64,000 bases of DNA. It comes from a bacterium (GTDB lineage Bacteria > Bacillota > Bacilli > Lactobacillales > Streptococcaceae). Position 1 is the first letter of the stretch. Every line of letters begins with the position of its first letter. The notes below the pieces were generated by a model, which had not been told where the DNA came from, did not search any database, and worked only from the letters and a program-made list of their open reading frames with translations. The stretch spans positions 186,001 to 250,000 of the forward strand of contig CAJNBT010000001.1 in assembly GCA_905221085.1 (NCBI GenBank), in the 5' to 3' direction. Of the stretch, positions 19,567-28,895 are shown piece by piece. Position numbers and translations under genes: made by a program.

Positions 19567-20118
19567 ATGGCAAACATTCTCTTGGCTGTAACAGGGTCAA
19601 TCGCCTCTTACAAGTCGGCAGATTTAGTCAGTTCTCTAAAAAAACAAGGTCATCAAGTCACGGTTTTAATGACTCAGGCCGCTACAGAGTTTATCCAACC
19701 TTTGACACTACAGGTCTTATCACAGAATCCTGTCCACCTTGATGTCATGAAGGAACCCTATCCTAATCAGATTAATCATATCGAACTTGGAAAAAAGGCA
19801 GATTTATTTATCGTAGCCCCTGCAACAGCTAACACAATTGCAAAGCTAGCCCACGGCTATGCTGACAACATGGTAACCAGCATAGCTTTAGCCTTGCCCA
19901 AAAATATTCCTAAACTAATAGCTCCTGCTATGAACACAAAAATGTATGACCATCCGGCAACTCAGACTAATCTGAAAACATTAGAAACATACGGCTATCA
20001 GCTGATTGCTCCTAAGAAATCCCTACTAGCTTGTGGAGACCATGGACGAGGAGCTTTAGCTGACCTCACAATTATTTTAGAAAGAATAAAGGAAACTCTC
20101 GATGAAAAAACGCTCTAA
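19567..20118 (+). CDS. coaC: Phosphopantothenoylcysteine decarboxylase
   Basis: This 183-residue flavoprotein decarboxylates phosphopantothenoylcysteine, the next step after CoaB. Visible are the FMN-binding start ILLAVTGSIASYKSADL, the PATANTIAKLAHGYADN segment, the PAMNTKMYDHPATQTN substrate clamp and the flexible ACGDHGRGAL loop. AGAAAGGAAA precedes the ATG. It lies 11 bp after coaB and overlaps panT by 17 bp. Confidence 0.95.
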   Translation: MANILLAVTGSIASYKSADLVSSLKKQGHQVTVLMTQAATEFIQPLTLQVLSQNPVHLDVMKEPYPNQINHIELGKKADLFIVAPATANTIAKLAHGYADNMVTSIALALPKNIPKLIAPAMNTKMYDHPATQTNLKTLETYGYQLIAPKKSLLACGDHGRGALADLTIILERIKETLDEKTL

Positions 20119-20665
20119 TATTGCACCTATTGCTATCTTTTTTGCAACCATGCTCGTGATACACTTTCTGAGCTCGCTTGCCTTTAACCTTTTTCCATTT
20201 CCAATCAAACCGACCATTGTTCATATTCCTGTCATTATTGCCAGCATTATCTACGGTCCACGAGTTGGGGTTACACTTGGATTTTTGATGGGGCTTCTTA
20301 GCTTGACAGTTAATACGATTACGATTCTACCTACAAGCTATCTCTTCTCACCATTTGTACCAAACGGAAACATATACTCAGCTATCATTGCCATCGTCCC
20401 ACGTATTTTGATTGGTTTAACTCCGTATCTAGTCTATAAACTAATGAAAAACAAGACTGGTCTGATTTTAGCTGGTGCCCTTGGTTCACTTACCAACACA
20501 GTCTTTGTACTTGGTGGAATTTTCTACCTTTTTGGAAATGTTTTTGATGGTAATATCCAAAAACTCCTAGCAACTGTTATCTCAACAAATTCGATTGCCG
20601 AATTAGTCATTTCCGCAGTTCTAACCCTAGCCATTGTTCCAAGATTACAAACTTTGAAGAAATAA
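20102..20665 (+). CDS. panT: ECF transporter S component, probable pantothenate transporter PanT
   Basis: This 187-residue protein is almost wholly hydrophobic with about five to six membrane segments and a short basic N-terminus (MKKRSN), typical of energy-coupling-factor S subunits. It needs the shared EcfAA'T module encoded elsewhere. Overlap with coaC and the CoA pathway context point to pantothenate as substrate, as in related streptococci. That assignment is by context and family, not by a visible binding residue. Confidence 0.82.
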   Translation: MKKRSNIAPIAIFFATMLVIHFLSSLAFNLFPFPIKPTIVHIPVIIASIIYGPRVGVTLGFLMGLLSLTVNTITILPTSYLFSPFVPNGNIYSAIIAIVPRILIGLTPYLVYKLMKNKTGLILAGALGSLTNTVFVLGGIFYLFGNVFDGNIQKLLATVISTNSIAELVISAVLTLAIVPRLQTLKK

Positions 20666-20666
20666 A

Positions 20667-20707
20667 AACAATCTCCGCTTTCAAGCTTGAAGGTGGAGAT
20701 TTTGTTC
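20667..20707 (+). terminator. Terminator of coaB-coaC-panT
   Basis: ACAATCTCC pairs with GGAGATTTTGT; the loop contains a smaller palindrome (TTCAAGCTTGAA). Only a short T tract follows. It starts at the panT stop. Confidence 0.75.
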
Positions 20708-20852
20708 TGTACATTTTATTTTTTAGTAAAATTTTTACCAGTAAAATAGATTGAAATAAGATACTAACAAATATATTAGGGAATTCAAATTAATTTCTAG
20801 AAATATTTTAGCATTCATGATGTACTCTTCCAGTTTCAAACTACTATATTTA

Positions 20853-21009
20853 TACTCAATGAAAATCAAAGAGCAAACTAGGAAGCTAGCCGCAGGTTGC
20901 TCAAAACACTGTTTTGAGGTTGTGGATAGAACTGACGAAGCCAGCTCAAAATACTGTTTTGAGATTGCAGATGGAAGCTGACGTGGTTTGAAGAGATTTT
21001 CGAAGAGTA
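20853..21009 (-). repeat. BOX element, A-B-C type, with a rearranged boxA/boxB junction
   Basis: 157 bp bounded by TACTCAATGAAAATC and GATTTTCGAAGAGTA, the same ends as the copy at 5363-5464 but in the opposite orientation. Read on the minus strand it has the first half of boxA, then a segment ending CTCAAAACAGTATTTTGAG, then a boxB-like segment with CTTCGTCAGTTCTAT and CTCAAAACAGTGTTTTGAG, then boxC. The usual GTCGCCTTGCCGTA end of boxA is missing and an imperfect second copy of the CTCAAAACAG palindrome takes its place. It fills the panT-niaX gap. Confidence 0.85.
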
Positions 21010-21071
21010 TTAACTTAAAAATGACCTATAAACCTAAGTAAATCCTTGCTTTATTGTCTATTTTATTGTAC

Positions 21072-21096
21072 TATACTAGTGTATATACAATAAAAA
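21072..21096 (+). promoter_or_regulatory. NiaR operator overlapping the niaX -10
   Basis: TATACT (21072-21077) is the likely -10. The overlapping TACTAGTGTATATACA (21074-21089) plus the next seven bases match 21 of 23 positions of the streptococcal NiaR operator as I recall it (TACWRGTGTMTWKACASYTRWAW). Its position on the -10 fits repression. Confidence 0.78.
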
Positions 21097-21106
21097 GGAG
21101 ATTCTT

Positions 21107-21634
21107 ATGAATACACGGAAAAAGACACAATTTATGACAATGACTGCCCTCTTAACGGCTATTGCGATTTTGATTCCAATTGTTATGCCTTTCAAGATCG
21201 TCATTCCACCTGCTTCCTATACTTTAGGAAGCCACATCGCTATTTTTATCGCTATGTTCTTATCGCCCTTGATGGCTGTTTTTGTCATCCTAGCCTCTAG
21301 TTTTGGATTTTTAATGGCTGGCTATCCCATGGTTATCGTTTTTAGAGCTTTCTCTCATATCTTTTTCGGTACATTAGGAGCTCTTTACCTACAAAAATTC
21401 CCCGATACACTAGATAAACCAAAAACTTCCTGGATTTTCAACTTTGTTTTGGCTGTCGTTCATGCCCTTGCTGAAGTATTAGCCTGTGTCGTTTTTTACG
21501 CAACTTCCGGTACCAATGTAGAAAACATGTTTTATGTTCTCTTTGTGCTAGTTGGATTTGGCACAATTATCCATAGTATGGTTGACTATACATTAGCACT
21601 AGCTGTCTATAAAGTGCTTCGAAAGCGCCGTTAA
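21107..21634 (+). CDS. niaX: ECF transporter S component, niacin transporter NiaX
   Basis: This 175-residue hydrophobic protein has about five to six membrane helices and a basic, Thr-rich N-terminus (MNTRKKTQFMTMTALLTAIAIL), typical of ECF S subunits. The next gene encodes the niacin-responsive repressor NiaR and a NiaR operator precedes this gene, so niacin is the likely substrate. AAAAAGGAG precedes the ATG. The energising EcfAA'T subunits are not in the window. Confidence 0.87.
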   Translation: MNTRKKTQFMTMTALLTAIAILIPIVMPFKIVIPPASYTLGSHIAIFIAMFLSPLMAVFVILASSFGFLMAGYPMVIVFRAFSHIFFGTLGALYLQKFPDTLDKPKTSWIFNFVLAVVHALAEVLACVVFYATSGTNVENMFYVLFVLVGFGTIIHSMVDYTLALAVYKVLRKRR

Positions 21635-21645
21635 AAGGAAAAACT

Positions 21646-22161
21646 ATGACAAAAGATCGCAAACAAGCCCTGCTCCAACTCTTGAAAGAAGCTCCTAAAG
21701 CCCTCAACGGCCAAAGTTTGGCTGAACATTTTCATGTCACACGTCAGATCATTGTACAAGACATTGCAATTTTGAGAGCCGATGGCGCTCCTATCCTATC
21801 AACTAATCGTGGCTACATCTATAAGCAAGTTGATACCAATCCTTATGTCCATAAACTTTTCAAGGTGAAACATGAAGTTGAAGAAATCGGTCAGGAACTT
21901 CTTGCTATCGTAGATAATGGAGGGCGTGTTCAAAATACCTTGATTGATCATCCTGTTTACGGAGAAATTGAAACTCTACTCAAACTTTCTTGTCGCAGAG
22001 ATGTGCAACATTTTCTAGAACAAGTCGAGCATTCTGACTTTAGACCTCTGTCTGAATTAACAGATGGCATCCATTACCACCTAGTCGAAGCCGAAACACA
22101 ACAAGACCTCCACTATATTGAGGAGGCCTTGGACAAGCTAGGATATTTAGTAAAAGACTAG
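21646..22161 (+). CDS. niaR: Transcriptional repressor NiaR (3H domain)
   Basis: This 171-residue regulator has an N-terminal HTH_11 winged helix (about 5-60, HVTRQIIVQDIAILRADG) and a C-terminal 3H domain with spaced histidines (VHKLFKVKH, DHPVYGEI, GIHYHLVEAE) that bind a metal and nicotinic acid. It represses NAD-precursor uptake and salvage genes when niacin is sufficient. It lies 11 bp after niaX with AAAAGGA upstream, so the operon is self-regulated. Its stop overlaps the stop of the convergent NUDIX gene. Confidence 0.92.
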   Translation: MTKDRKQALLQLLKEAPKALNGQSLAEHFHVTRQIIVQDIAILRADGAPILSTNRGYIYKQVDTNPYVHKLFKVKHEVEEIGQELLAIVDNGGRVQNTLIDHPVYGEIETLLKLSCRRDVQHFLEQVEHSDFRPLSELTDGIHYHLVEAETQQDLHYIEEALDKLGYLVKD

Positions 22162-22625
22162 AAGATTTTCTTGTCCCAGCCATCTTCTGTACGATGGCGG
22201 TAGAAAAACTCTGATTTGTCAGGAGCTTCCATCATTTCCATCAAGGGTAACATATCATAGGCCAGATCCAAGTTTGGAACCTGGTCTTTTTGTACCCAAG
22301 AAACTTCTCCCTCTTCTGAAGATTGAAGGGTTCCAGTAAACTCTGTCGCCTTATAACAAAAGACAATGTAGCGCCCACCTGTATCCAGAGGCCAGTTCTT
22401 GATACCGACAAGTTGAGGATTTTGGATAGTCAACCCTGTTTCTTCATAGATTTCACGAATGACAGACTCTGCGAAAGCCTCGCCATTTTCTACATGGCCT
22501 CCTGGAAAGGCATAACCAGACCAGCGATTGGTTTCAGGAGAGCGATATTGCATAACCACGCGCTGGGTTTCGAGATCTTCAATCAGACAAATGTTTGTTA
22601 AAATCGTTAATTGGGAACGGGACAT
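22158..22625 (-). CDS. mutX: NUDIX hydrolase, MutX/MutT type (8-oxo-dGTP diphosphatase)
   Basis: This 155-residue protein carries a complete NUDIX box, GGHVENGEAFAESVIREIYEETGL (GX5EX7REUXEEXGU). The streptococcal homologue removes oxidised dGTP to limit mutation; substrate range is inferred from family. It lies 22 bp upstream-to-downstream from uvrB on the same strand, so repair genes are grouped. AAAGGAG precedes the ATG. Confidence 0.88.
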   Translation of the reverse strand: MSRSQLTILTNICLIEDLETQRVVMQYRSPETNRWSGYAFPGGHVENGEAFAESVIREIYEETGLTIQNPQLVGIKNWPLDTGGRYIVFCYKATEFTGTLQSSEEGEVSWVQKDQVPNLDLAYDMLPLMEMMEAPDKSEFFYRHRTEDGWDKKIF

Positions 22626-22647
22626 ATTTTCTCCTTTAGGTAATATT

Positions 22648-24636
22648 CTAATCCAACGCCTTCACTTCCAACATCATATCACGTATTTGAGCAGCTAACT
22701 CGAAATCAAGCACTTCGACGGCTTCTTGCATTTGTTTTTCTAGTTTCTTGACGAGTTCTTTACGCTCTTGTTTGTTGAGGCTATTGATGTCGACTTCCTT
22801 GTCCTCTTCCTTAGCAACTGCCTTGGTCACAGCAATCAGATCACGGATTTCTTTCTTAATGGTTTGTGGAACGATACCATGTTCTTCATTATAGGCCATC
22901 TGGATTTTCCGACGGCGAGCAGTTTCATCAATGGCACGTTGCATAGACTGAGTCACAGTGTCCGCATACATGATGACATGGCCTTCACTGTTACGGGCAG
23001 CACGTCCAATGGTCTGGATGAGTCCACGCTCGTTACGGAGGAAACCTTCTTTGTCAGCATCGAGAATCGCTACGAGGCTCACTTCAGGAACGTCAATTCC
23101 TTCACGGAGCAGGTTGATTCCGACCAAGACATCAAAGACACCCAAGCGTAGGTCACGAATTATTTCCGTCCGCTCCAAGGTCTTGATATCCGAGTGCATG
23201 TACTTGACCTTGATGCCCATTTCCTTGAAGTAGTCGGTCAAGTCCTCTGCCATTTTCTTGGTCAAAGTGGTGATAAAGGTACGCTCATTCTTCTCAACAC
23301 GGGCATTGATTTCACCTAAGAGGTCATCAATCTGTCCCATAGTTGGACGGACTTCCACCTCAGGATCCAAGAGTCCCGTTGGACGAATGATTTGCTCAAT
23401 CACTGTCTCGGTCTGTTCATTTTCATAGTCACCAGGTGTCGCTGAAACGTAAACAATCTGATGAACGTGACTCTCAAACTCCTCCCGACGGAGAGGTCGA
23501 TTGTCCAAGGCTGACGGCAAACGGAAACCATAATTAACCAGCATTTCCTTACGAGAGCGGTCTCCATTATACATACCTTTTATTTGTCCCATAGTCATAT
23601 GACTCTCGTCAATCATAATCAAAAAATCATCTGGAAAGAAATCTAAGAGCGTATAAGGAGGCTCACCTTCGCTACGCCCATCCATGTGACGTGAATAATT
23701 TTCAACCCCGTTGGTATAGCCCATCTCACGTAACATCTCGATATCATACTCTGTCCGCTGTTTCAAACGTTGAGCTTCAAGCAATTTACCTTCCTTTTCA
23801 AAGAGAGCTAACTGCTCTTCCAATTCGGTCTGAATCTTGGCAATGGCAACTTCCATGTGGTCATCATTGGTCACAAAGTGAGTGGCAGGGAAAATCGCCA
23901 GATGATCCACTTCTCCCAACACCTGACCTGTCAGAGCCTCAACTTCACGAATACGGTCAATTTCGTCACCGAAGAACTCTACTCGAAAAGCGTGTTCATC
24001 TCGGGAAGCTGGGAAAATCTCCACCACATCTCCACGTACACGAAATCTTCCGCGTTGGAAATCAATATCATTTCGCTCAAACTGGATGTCAACTAAGTCA
24101 TTCAAGAGTTTATCACGAGAAATTTCAAGACCTGGACGGAGACTAACAACACTATCAGCGTATTCCTTGGGCGAACCCAAACCATAGATACAAGAGACTG
24201 AAGCCACGACAATAACATCATTGCGCTCCAAAAGAGCTGAGGTAGCTGAGTGGCGAAGCTTGTCAATCTCATCGTTGACAGAACTATCTTTCTCAATGTA
24301 GGTATCACTAGAAGGGACATAGGCCTCAGGTTGGTAATAATCATAGTAAGACACAAAGTACTCAACTGCATTTTCAGGGAAAAATTCCTTAAACTCCCCA
24401 TAGAGCTGTCCTGCCAGAGTCTTATTGTGGGCGATGACCAGAGTTGGTTTATTGACTTTGGAAATGACCTGACTCATGGTATAGGTCTTCCCTGTTCCGG
24501 TCGCCCCCATCAGAATCTGAGCTTTTTCTCCACCCTCGATATTATCAACCAACTGCTCGATAGCTTGGGGTTGGTCTCCTGATGGTTGATATTTTGATAC
24601 TAGTTTAAATTGATTGTCTGTAATGCGATTGATCAT
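22648..24636 (-). CDS. uvrB: Excinuclease ABC subunit B
   Basis: This 662-residue protein is the damage-verifying helicase-like subunit of nucleotide excision repair. Walker [15 protein letters not shown] (about 44-57), the beta-hairpin [21 protein letters not shown] (about 96-116), [21 protein letters not shown], helicase motifs V/VI ([34 protein letters not shown]) and the C-terminal UVR motif ([25 protein letters not shown]) are present. An extended -10 (TATGCTAAAAT, minus, 24665-24670) lies upstream. Confidence 0.97.
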   Translation of the reverse strand: MINRITDNQFKLVSKYQPSGDQPQAIEQLVDNIEGGEKAQILMGATGTGKTYTMSQVISKVNKPTLVIAHNKTLAGQLYGEFKEFFPENAVEYFVSYYDYYQPEAYVPSSDTYIEKDSSVNDEIDKLRHSATSALLERNDVIVVASVSCIYGLGSPKEYADSVVSLRPGLEISRDKLLNDLVDIQFERNDIDFQRGRFRVRGDVVEIFPASRDEHAFRVEFFGDEIDRIREVEALTGQVLGEVDHLAIFPATHFVTNDDHMEVAIAKIQTELEEQLALFEKEGKLLEAQRLKQRTEYDIEMLREMGYTNGVENYSRHMDGRSEGEPPYTLLDFFPDDFLIMIDESHMTMGQIKGMYNGDRSRKEMLVNYGFRLPSALDNRPLRREEFESHVHQIVYVSATPGDYENEQTETVIEQIIRPTGLLDPEVEVRPTMGQIDDLLGEINARVEKNERTFITTLTKKMAEDLTDYFKEMGIKVKYMHSDIKTLERTEIIRDLRLGVFDVLVGINLLREGIDVPEVSLVAILDADKEGFLRNERGLIQTIGRAARNSEGHVIMYADTVTQSMQRAIDETARRRKIQMAYNEEHGIVPQTIKKEIRDLIAVTKAVAKEEDKEVDINSLNKQERKELVKKLEKQMQEAVEVLDFELAAQIRDMMLEVKALD

Positions 24637-24712
24637 AAGAATCCTCTCTCCATGTGCTATTCCTATTTTAGCATACTTGTAGCATTTTCACGAAGAAAAG
24701 GACGGACCGAAG

Positions 24713-25666
24713 TCACATCCTTTCATTTTCTTTCTTTAATTGATAGGCGAGATAGACAATCATCAGTAGCAAGATCAGACTTGTCATAACAGAACCTTCA
24801 ATCCCAAAAAATCCTCCTGATAACCAGCCTTGATTGCCTTGTGGTAAAAAGGTCATCAATGACGTTCCTGATGGTTGACCACTAACTAATACTCCAAAGA
24901 GGTTGCCCTGTGCGAAATTCCAAGCTCCATGAATACCTGCAACACCCCAAACTGTATCAGTTTTAAGAAGGTAAAGAGCCATGGCAACTCCGAATAAAAA
25001 GAGATTCACTAGAGATAAAGGTGTAAGACCAGAATTCCCAGCATGAAGCAGGGTAAAGAATAGGCTAGATATAAGAACAGCAAGTTTTAGATTGGTTCTT
25101 GAGGCCAATTGAGGTAGGAGCCAAGTACGGGCTACCACTTCTTCTGTTGTCCCCTGTAAAATCCAAAATGGAATGGTAAAAATGACAAAGACAAGCGAAT
25201 AAGGATCTAAGTGAATGGACTCAAAACGATATTGACCTAAGGCTACCAAACCTAACAAGGTTAGAAGAAAAAGTGCCAAACCTAAGCCAAATCCTTTAAG
25301 AAGATTGCTGAGGAAATTCTCTCTATAAAATCCCAAGGTTCGAATAGGTCTTTTCTCAACTTTTCTAGTCCATCTGAATACAGTGTTGAGAATAAAACCA
25401 AAGGCCAGTAATTCTAAAATTAAATGAAAGTCACTTGTTTTATTCATCAAGCTCTGATGCAAGGCCTGCAAGTAGGTTGCAATATTTTGACCAGCCACTC
25501 CAAAATTTCTAGCAAGTCCGATGAGAGCTAACAAGATAATACCATACAAAGTAAAAGCCACAAACTCTCCTATGAAGACAAAAACAAAGGCTAACAAGGG
25601 GCTTGTGTAAATATTTAAACTCATTTTTGAAGCTTGGAAGTCTTTAAATATCCTTTTGTTCTTCAT
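24713..25666 (-). CDS. CPBP family intramembrane protease (Abi/CaaX-like)
   Basis: This 317-residue protein has about eight membrane helices and the CPBP metal motifs: EEVVAR (TTEEVVARTWLLPQL), FTLLHAGN and HGAWNF. These place it with Rce1-like glutamic intramembrane proteases, which in streptococci often relate to bacteriocin self-immunity or protein maturation. No bacteriocin gene is nearby, so substrate is unknown. Two TATAAT-type -10 sequences (25688-25693 and 25701-25706, minus strand) precede it. Confidence 0.9.
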   Translation of the reverse strand: MKNKRIFKDFQASKMSLNIYTSPLLAFVFVFIGEFVAFTLYGIILLALIGLARNFGVAGQNIATYLQALHQSLMNKTSDFHLILELLAFGFILNTVFRWTRKVEKRPIRTLGFYRENFLSNLLKGFGLGLALFLLTLLGLVALGQYRFESIHLDPYSLVFVIFTIPFWILQGTTEEVVARTWLLPQLASRTNLKLAVLISSLFFTLLHAGNSGLTPLSLVNLFLFGVAMALYLLKTDTVWGVAGIHGAWNFAQGNLFGVLVSGQPSGTSLMTFLPQGNQGWLSGGFFGIEGSVMTSLILLLMIVYLAYQLKKENERM

Positions 25667-25740
25667 GTTCCTGTCCTCTTTTCTTCTATTATATGCTATT
25701 ATTATATCACTTTATAGTAGCAATTCAAGAAAGAAGCAAA

Positions 25741-25776
25741 GGGTTTTTATGTTATATCTTCTAACATAAAAATCCC
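25741..25776. promoter_or_regulatory. GlnR operator within a longer dyad
   Basis: TGTTATATCTTCTAACA (25750-25766) fits the GlnR operator TGTNA-N7-TNACA exactly. It sits inside a 14-bp-arm inverted repeat (GGG-TTTTTATGTTA / TAACATAAAAA-t-CCC). It lies just upstream of the -35 of the glutamine transporter promoter, where GlnR is known to repress glnPQ-zwf in pneumococci. Confidence 0.82.
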
Positions 25777-25781
25777 TAGAT

Positions 25782-25810
25782 TTGCATTTTTTTAATTTTT
25801 CTGATATAAT
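25782..25810 (+). promoter_or_regulatory. Promoter of the glutamine transporter operon
   Basis: TTGCAT (25782-25787), 17-bp spacer, TATAAT (25805-25810) with an extended TGA. It is followed by AAAAGGAG before the ATG at 25840. Confidence 0.8.
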
Positions 25811-25839
25811 GGGAAAATATTCGGAAAAGGAGACTAAAA

Positions 25840-28005
25840 ATGAAGAAAAAATTTCTAGCATTTTTGCTAATTTTATTCCCAATTTTCTCATTAGGTATTG
25901 CGAAAGCTGAAACGATTAAGATTGTTTCTGATACCGCCTATGCACCTTTTGAGTTTAAAGATTCAGATCAAACTTATAAAGGAATTGATGTTGACATTAT
26001 TAACAAAGTCGCAGAGATTAAAGGATGGAATATTCAGATGTCATATCCTGGATTTGATGCAGCGGTCAATGCGGTTCAAGCTGGTCAAGCTGACGCTATC
26101 ATGGCAGGGATGACAAAAACTGCAGAACGTGAAAAAGTTTTCACCATGTCTGATACTTACTATGATACAAAAGTTGTCATTGCAACTACAAAGTCACATA
26201 AGATTAGTCAGTATGACCAATTAAAAGGTAAAACTGTTGGTGTTAAAAACGGAACTGCCGCTCAACGCTTCCTTGAAAGTATTAAGGATAAATACGGCTT
26301 TAGTATTAAAACATTTGACACTGGTGATTTGATGAACAACAGCTTAAGTGCTGGTGCCATTGATGCTATGATGGATGACAAACCTGTTATCGAGTATGCC
26401 ATTAACCAAGGTCAAGACCTCCATATTGAAATGGATGGTGAAGCTGTAGGAAGTTTTGCTTTCGGTGTTAAAAAAGAAAGCAAATACGAGCACCTGGTTA
26501 CTGAATTTAACCAAGCCTTGGCTGAAATGAAAAAAGATGGTAGCCTTGATAAAATCATCAAAAAATGGACTGCTTCATCATCTTCAGCAGTGCCAACTAC
26601 AACTACTCTAGCAGGATTAAAAGCTATTCCTGTTAAGGCTAAATACATCATTGCCAGCGATTCTTCTTTTGCACCTTTTGTTTTCCAAAATTCAAGCAAC
26701 CAATTTACTGGTATTGATATGGATTTGATTAAGGCAATCGCTAAAGACCAAGGTTTTGAAATTGAAATCACCAACCCTGGTTTCGATGCCGCTATCAGTG
26801 CTGTTCAAGCTGGACAAGCTGATGGTATCATTGCTGGTATGTCTGTCACAGATGCTCGTAAGGCAACTTTTGACTTCTCAGAATCCTACTACACTGCTAA
26901 TACTATCCTTGGTGTCAAGGAATCAAGCACCATTGCTTCTTATGAAGATTTGAAAGGAAAGACAGTTGGTGTTAAAAACGGAACTGCTTCTCAAACCTTC
27001 CTAACAGAAAATCAAAGCAAATACGGTTACAAAATCAAAACCTTCGCTGATGGTTCATCAATGTATGACAGTTTAAACACTGGTGCTATTGATGCGGTTA
27101 TGGATGATGAGCCTGTTCTCAAATATTCTATCAGCCAAGGTCAAAAATTGAAAACACCAATCGCTGGAACTCCAATCGGTGAAACAGCTTTTGCTGTTAA
27201 AAAAGGAGCAAATCCAGAATTGATTGAAATGTTCAACAACGGGCTTGCAAACCTTAAAGCAAATGGAGAATTTCAAAAGATTCTTGATAAATACCTAGCT
27301 AGCGAATCTTCATCTGCTTCAACAAGCACTGTTGACGAAACAACTATCTGGGGCTTGCTTCAAAACAACTACAAACAACTCCTTAGCGGTCTTGGTATCA
27401 CTCTTGCTCTAGCTCTTATCTCATTTGCTATTGCCATTGTCATCGGGATTATCTTCGGTATGTTTAGCGTTAGCCCATACAAATCTCTTCGTGTGATCTC
27501 TGAGATTTTCGTTGACGTTATTCGTGGTATTCCATTGATGATTCTTGCAGCCTTCATCTTCTGGGGAATTCCAAACTTTATCGAGTCGATCACAGGCCAA
27601 CAAAGTCCAATTAACGACTTTGTAGCTGGTACCATTGCCCTATCGCTCAATGCAGCTGCTTATATCGCTGAGATTGTTCGTGGTGGTATTCAGGCCGTTC
27701 CAGTTGGCCAAATGGAAGCCAGCCGAAGCTTGGGTATCTCTTATGGAAAAACCATGCGTAAGATTATCTTGCCACAAGCAACTAAATTGATGTTGCCAAA
27801 CTTTGTTAACCAATTCGTTATCGCTCTTAAAGATACAACTATTGTATCTGCTATCGGTTTGGTTGAACTCTTCCAAACTGGTAAGATTATCATCGCCCGT
27901 AACTACCAAAGTTTCAAGATGTATGCAATCCTTGCTATATTCTATCTTGTAATTATCACACTTTTGACTAGACTAGCGAAACGCTTAGAAAAGAGGATTC
28001 GTTAA
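25840..28005 (+). CDS. glnP: Fused amino-acid ABC transporter substrate-binding protein and permease (glutamine type, two binding domains)
   Basis: This 721-residue protein has a signal sequence (about 1-23, ending AKA), then two tandem solute-binding domains (about 25-245 and 268-490) that share the VKNGTA-like, GFDAA and AGAID/TGAIDA motifs. A membrane permease follows (about 505-721) with the EAA loop region [23 protein letters not shown]. Tethering two binding domains to the permease is the known GlnPQ design of lactic acid bacteria. It imports glutamine and related amino acids. Its stop overlaps the ATPase start by one base. Confidence 0.94.
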   Translation: MKKKFLAFLLILFPIFSLGIAKAETIKIVSDTAYAPFEFKDSDQTYKGIDVDIINKVAEIKGWNIQMSYPGFDAAVNAVQAGQADAIMAGMTKTAEREKVFTMSDTYYDTKVVIATTKSHKISQYDQLKGKTVGVKNGTAAQRFLESIKDKYGFSIKTFDTGDLMNNSLSAGAIDAMMDDKPVIEYAINQGQDLHIEMDGEAVGSFAFGVKKESKYEHLVTEFNQALAEMKKDGSLDKIIKKWTASSSSAVPTTTTLAGLKAIPVKAKYIIASDSSFAPFVFQNSSNQFTGIDMDLIKAIAKDQGFEIEITNPGFDAAISAVQAGQADGIIAGMSVTDARKATFDFSESYYTANTILGVKESSTIASYEDLKGKTVGVKNGTASQTFLTENQSKYGYKIKTFADGSSMYDSLNTGAIDAVMDDEPVLKYSISQGQKLKTPIAGTPIGETAFAVKKGANPELIEMFNNGLANLKANGEFQKILDKYLASESSSASTSTVDETTIWGLLQNNYKQLLSGLGITLALALISFAIAIVIGIIFGMFSVSPYKSLRVISEIFVDVIRGIPLMILAAFIFWGIPNFIESITGQQSPINDFVAGTIALSLNAAAYIAEIVRGGIQAVPVGQMEASRSLGISYGKTMRKIILPQATKLMLPNFVNQFVIALKDTTIVSAIGLVELFQTGKIIIARNYQSFKMYAILAIFYLVIITLLTRLAKRLEKRIR

Positions 28006-28745
28006 TGGCAAAATTAAAAATTGATGTAAATGACTTACATAAGCAATATGGAAAAAATAAGGTCCTAAAAGGAATTACAACTAAATTCTACGAAGGAGAC
28101 GTTGTCTGTATCATCGGTCCTTCAGGTTCTGGTAAGTCAACCTTCCTTCGTAGCCTCAACCTTCTAGAAGAAGTTACTAGCGGTCACATCACTGTGAACG
28201 GCTATGACTTAACTGAAAAAACAACCAACGTTGACCACGTCCGTGAAAATATCGGAATGGTGTTCCAACACTTCAATCTCTTTCCACACATGTCTGTATT
28301 GGACAACATTACCTTTGCTCCTATTGAGCACAAGTTGATGACTAAGGAAGAAGCTGAGAAATTGGGAATGGAATTGCTTGACAAGGTTGGGCTAGCAGAT
28401 AAAGCTAATGCTAATCCAGATAGCCTATCAGGTGGTCAAAAACAACGTGTGGCCATCGCTCGTGGACTAGCAATGAATCCAGACATCATGCTCTTTGATG
28501 AACCAACTTCAGCCCTTGACCCTGAGATGGTTGGAGACGTACTGAACGTTATGAAGGAATTGGCTGAACAAGGCATGACTATGATTATCGTAACCCATGA
28601 GATGGGATTTGCTCGTCAGGTTGCCAACCGCGTTATCTTTACTGCAGATGGTGAATTCCTAGAAGACGGAACACCTGATCAAATCTTTGATAACCCACAA
28701 CACCCACGTCTGAAAGAGTTCTTGGACAAGGTCTTAAACGTCTAA
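28005..28745 (+). CDS. glnQ: Amino-acid ABC transporter ATP-binding protein
   Basis: This 246-residue ATPase has Walker [10 protein letters not shown] (about 36-44), the Q-loop [16 protein letters not shown], the signature [16 protein letters not shown], Walker [15 protein letters not shown] and the H-loop VTHEMGFA. It powers the fused GlnP upstream; ATG and TAA share a base, so translation is coupled. The polar-amino-acid subclass is clear from the HFNLFPHM motif. Confidence 0.95.
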   Translation: MAKLKIDVNDLHKQYGKNKVLKGITTKFYEGDVVCIIGPSGSGKSTFLRSLNLLEEVTSGHITVNGYDLTEKTTNVDHVRENIGMVFQHFNLFPHMSVLDNITFAPIEHKLMTKEEAEKLGMELLDKVGLADKANANPDSLSGGQKQRVAIARGLAMNPDIMLFDEPTSALDPEMVGDVLNVMKELAEQGMTMIIVTHEMGFARQVANRVIFTADGEFLEDGTPDQIFDNPQHPRLKEFLDKVLNV

Positions 28746-28748
28746 ACT

Positions 28749-28779
28749 AAAACTGTAAGGATTTCCTTGCAGTTTTTTT
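28749..28779 (+). terminator. Terminator after glnQ
   Basis: AAAACTGTAAGGA pairs with TCCTTGCAGTTTT (one mismatch), loop TT, then a T run. It may be leaky, since zwf follows on the same strand 115 bp later and is reported to be partly co-transcribed in pneumococci. Confidence 0.85.
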
Positions 28780-28820
28780 CTATCTCGTATTGGATTTTTT
28801 GATTTTTCGGAAAATTATGT

Positions 28821-28869
28821 TAGAATTAAGTTTATGAAATGAGATTTCCTCATACCTAGCAAGACTAGG
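28821..28869 (+). promoter_or_regulatory. zwf promoter -10 and two small leader hairpins
   Basis: TGTTAGAAT (28819-28827) is an extended -10 (TAGAAT). Downstream lie TGAG/CTCA (28840-28852) and CCTAG/CTAGG (28855-28869) hairpins, then ATTAGGTAG before the ATG at 28896. Confidence 0.5.
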
Positions 28870-28895
28870 AATAAAAATAGAAATTAGGTAGCTAG

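Noticed and set aside
23691-24146. 151-codon open frame opposite uvrB
   Set aside because: Antisense shadow of conserved helicase codons.
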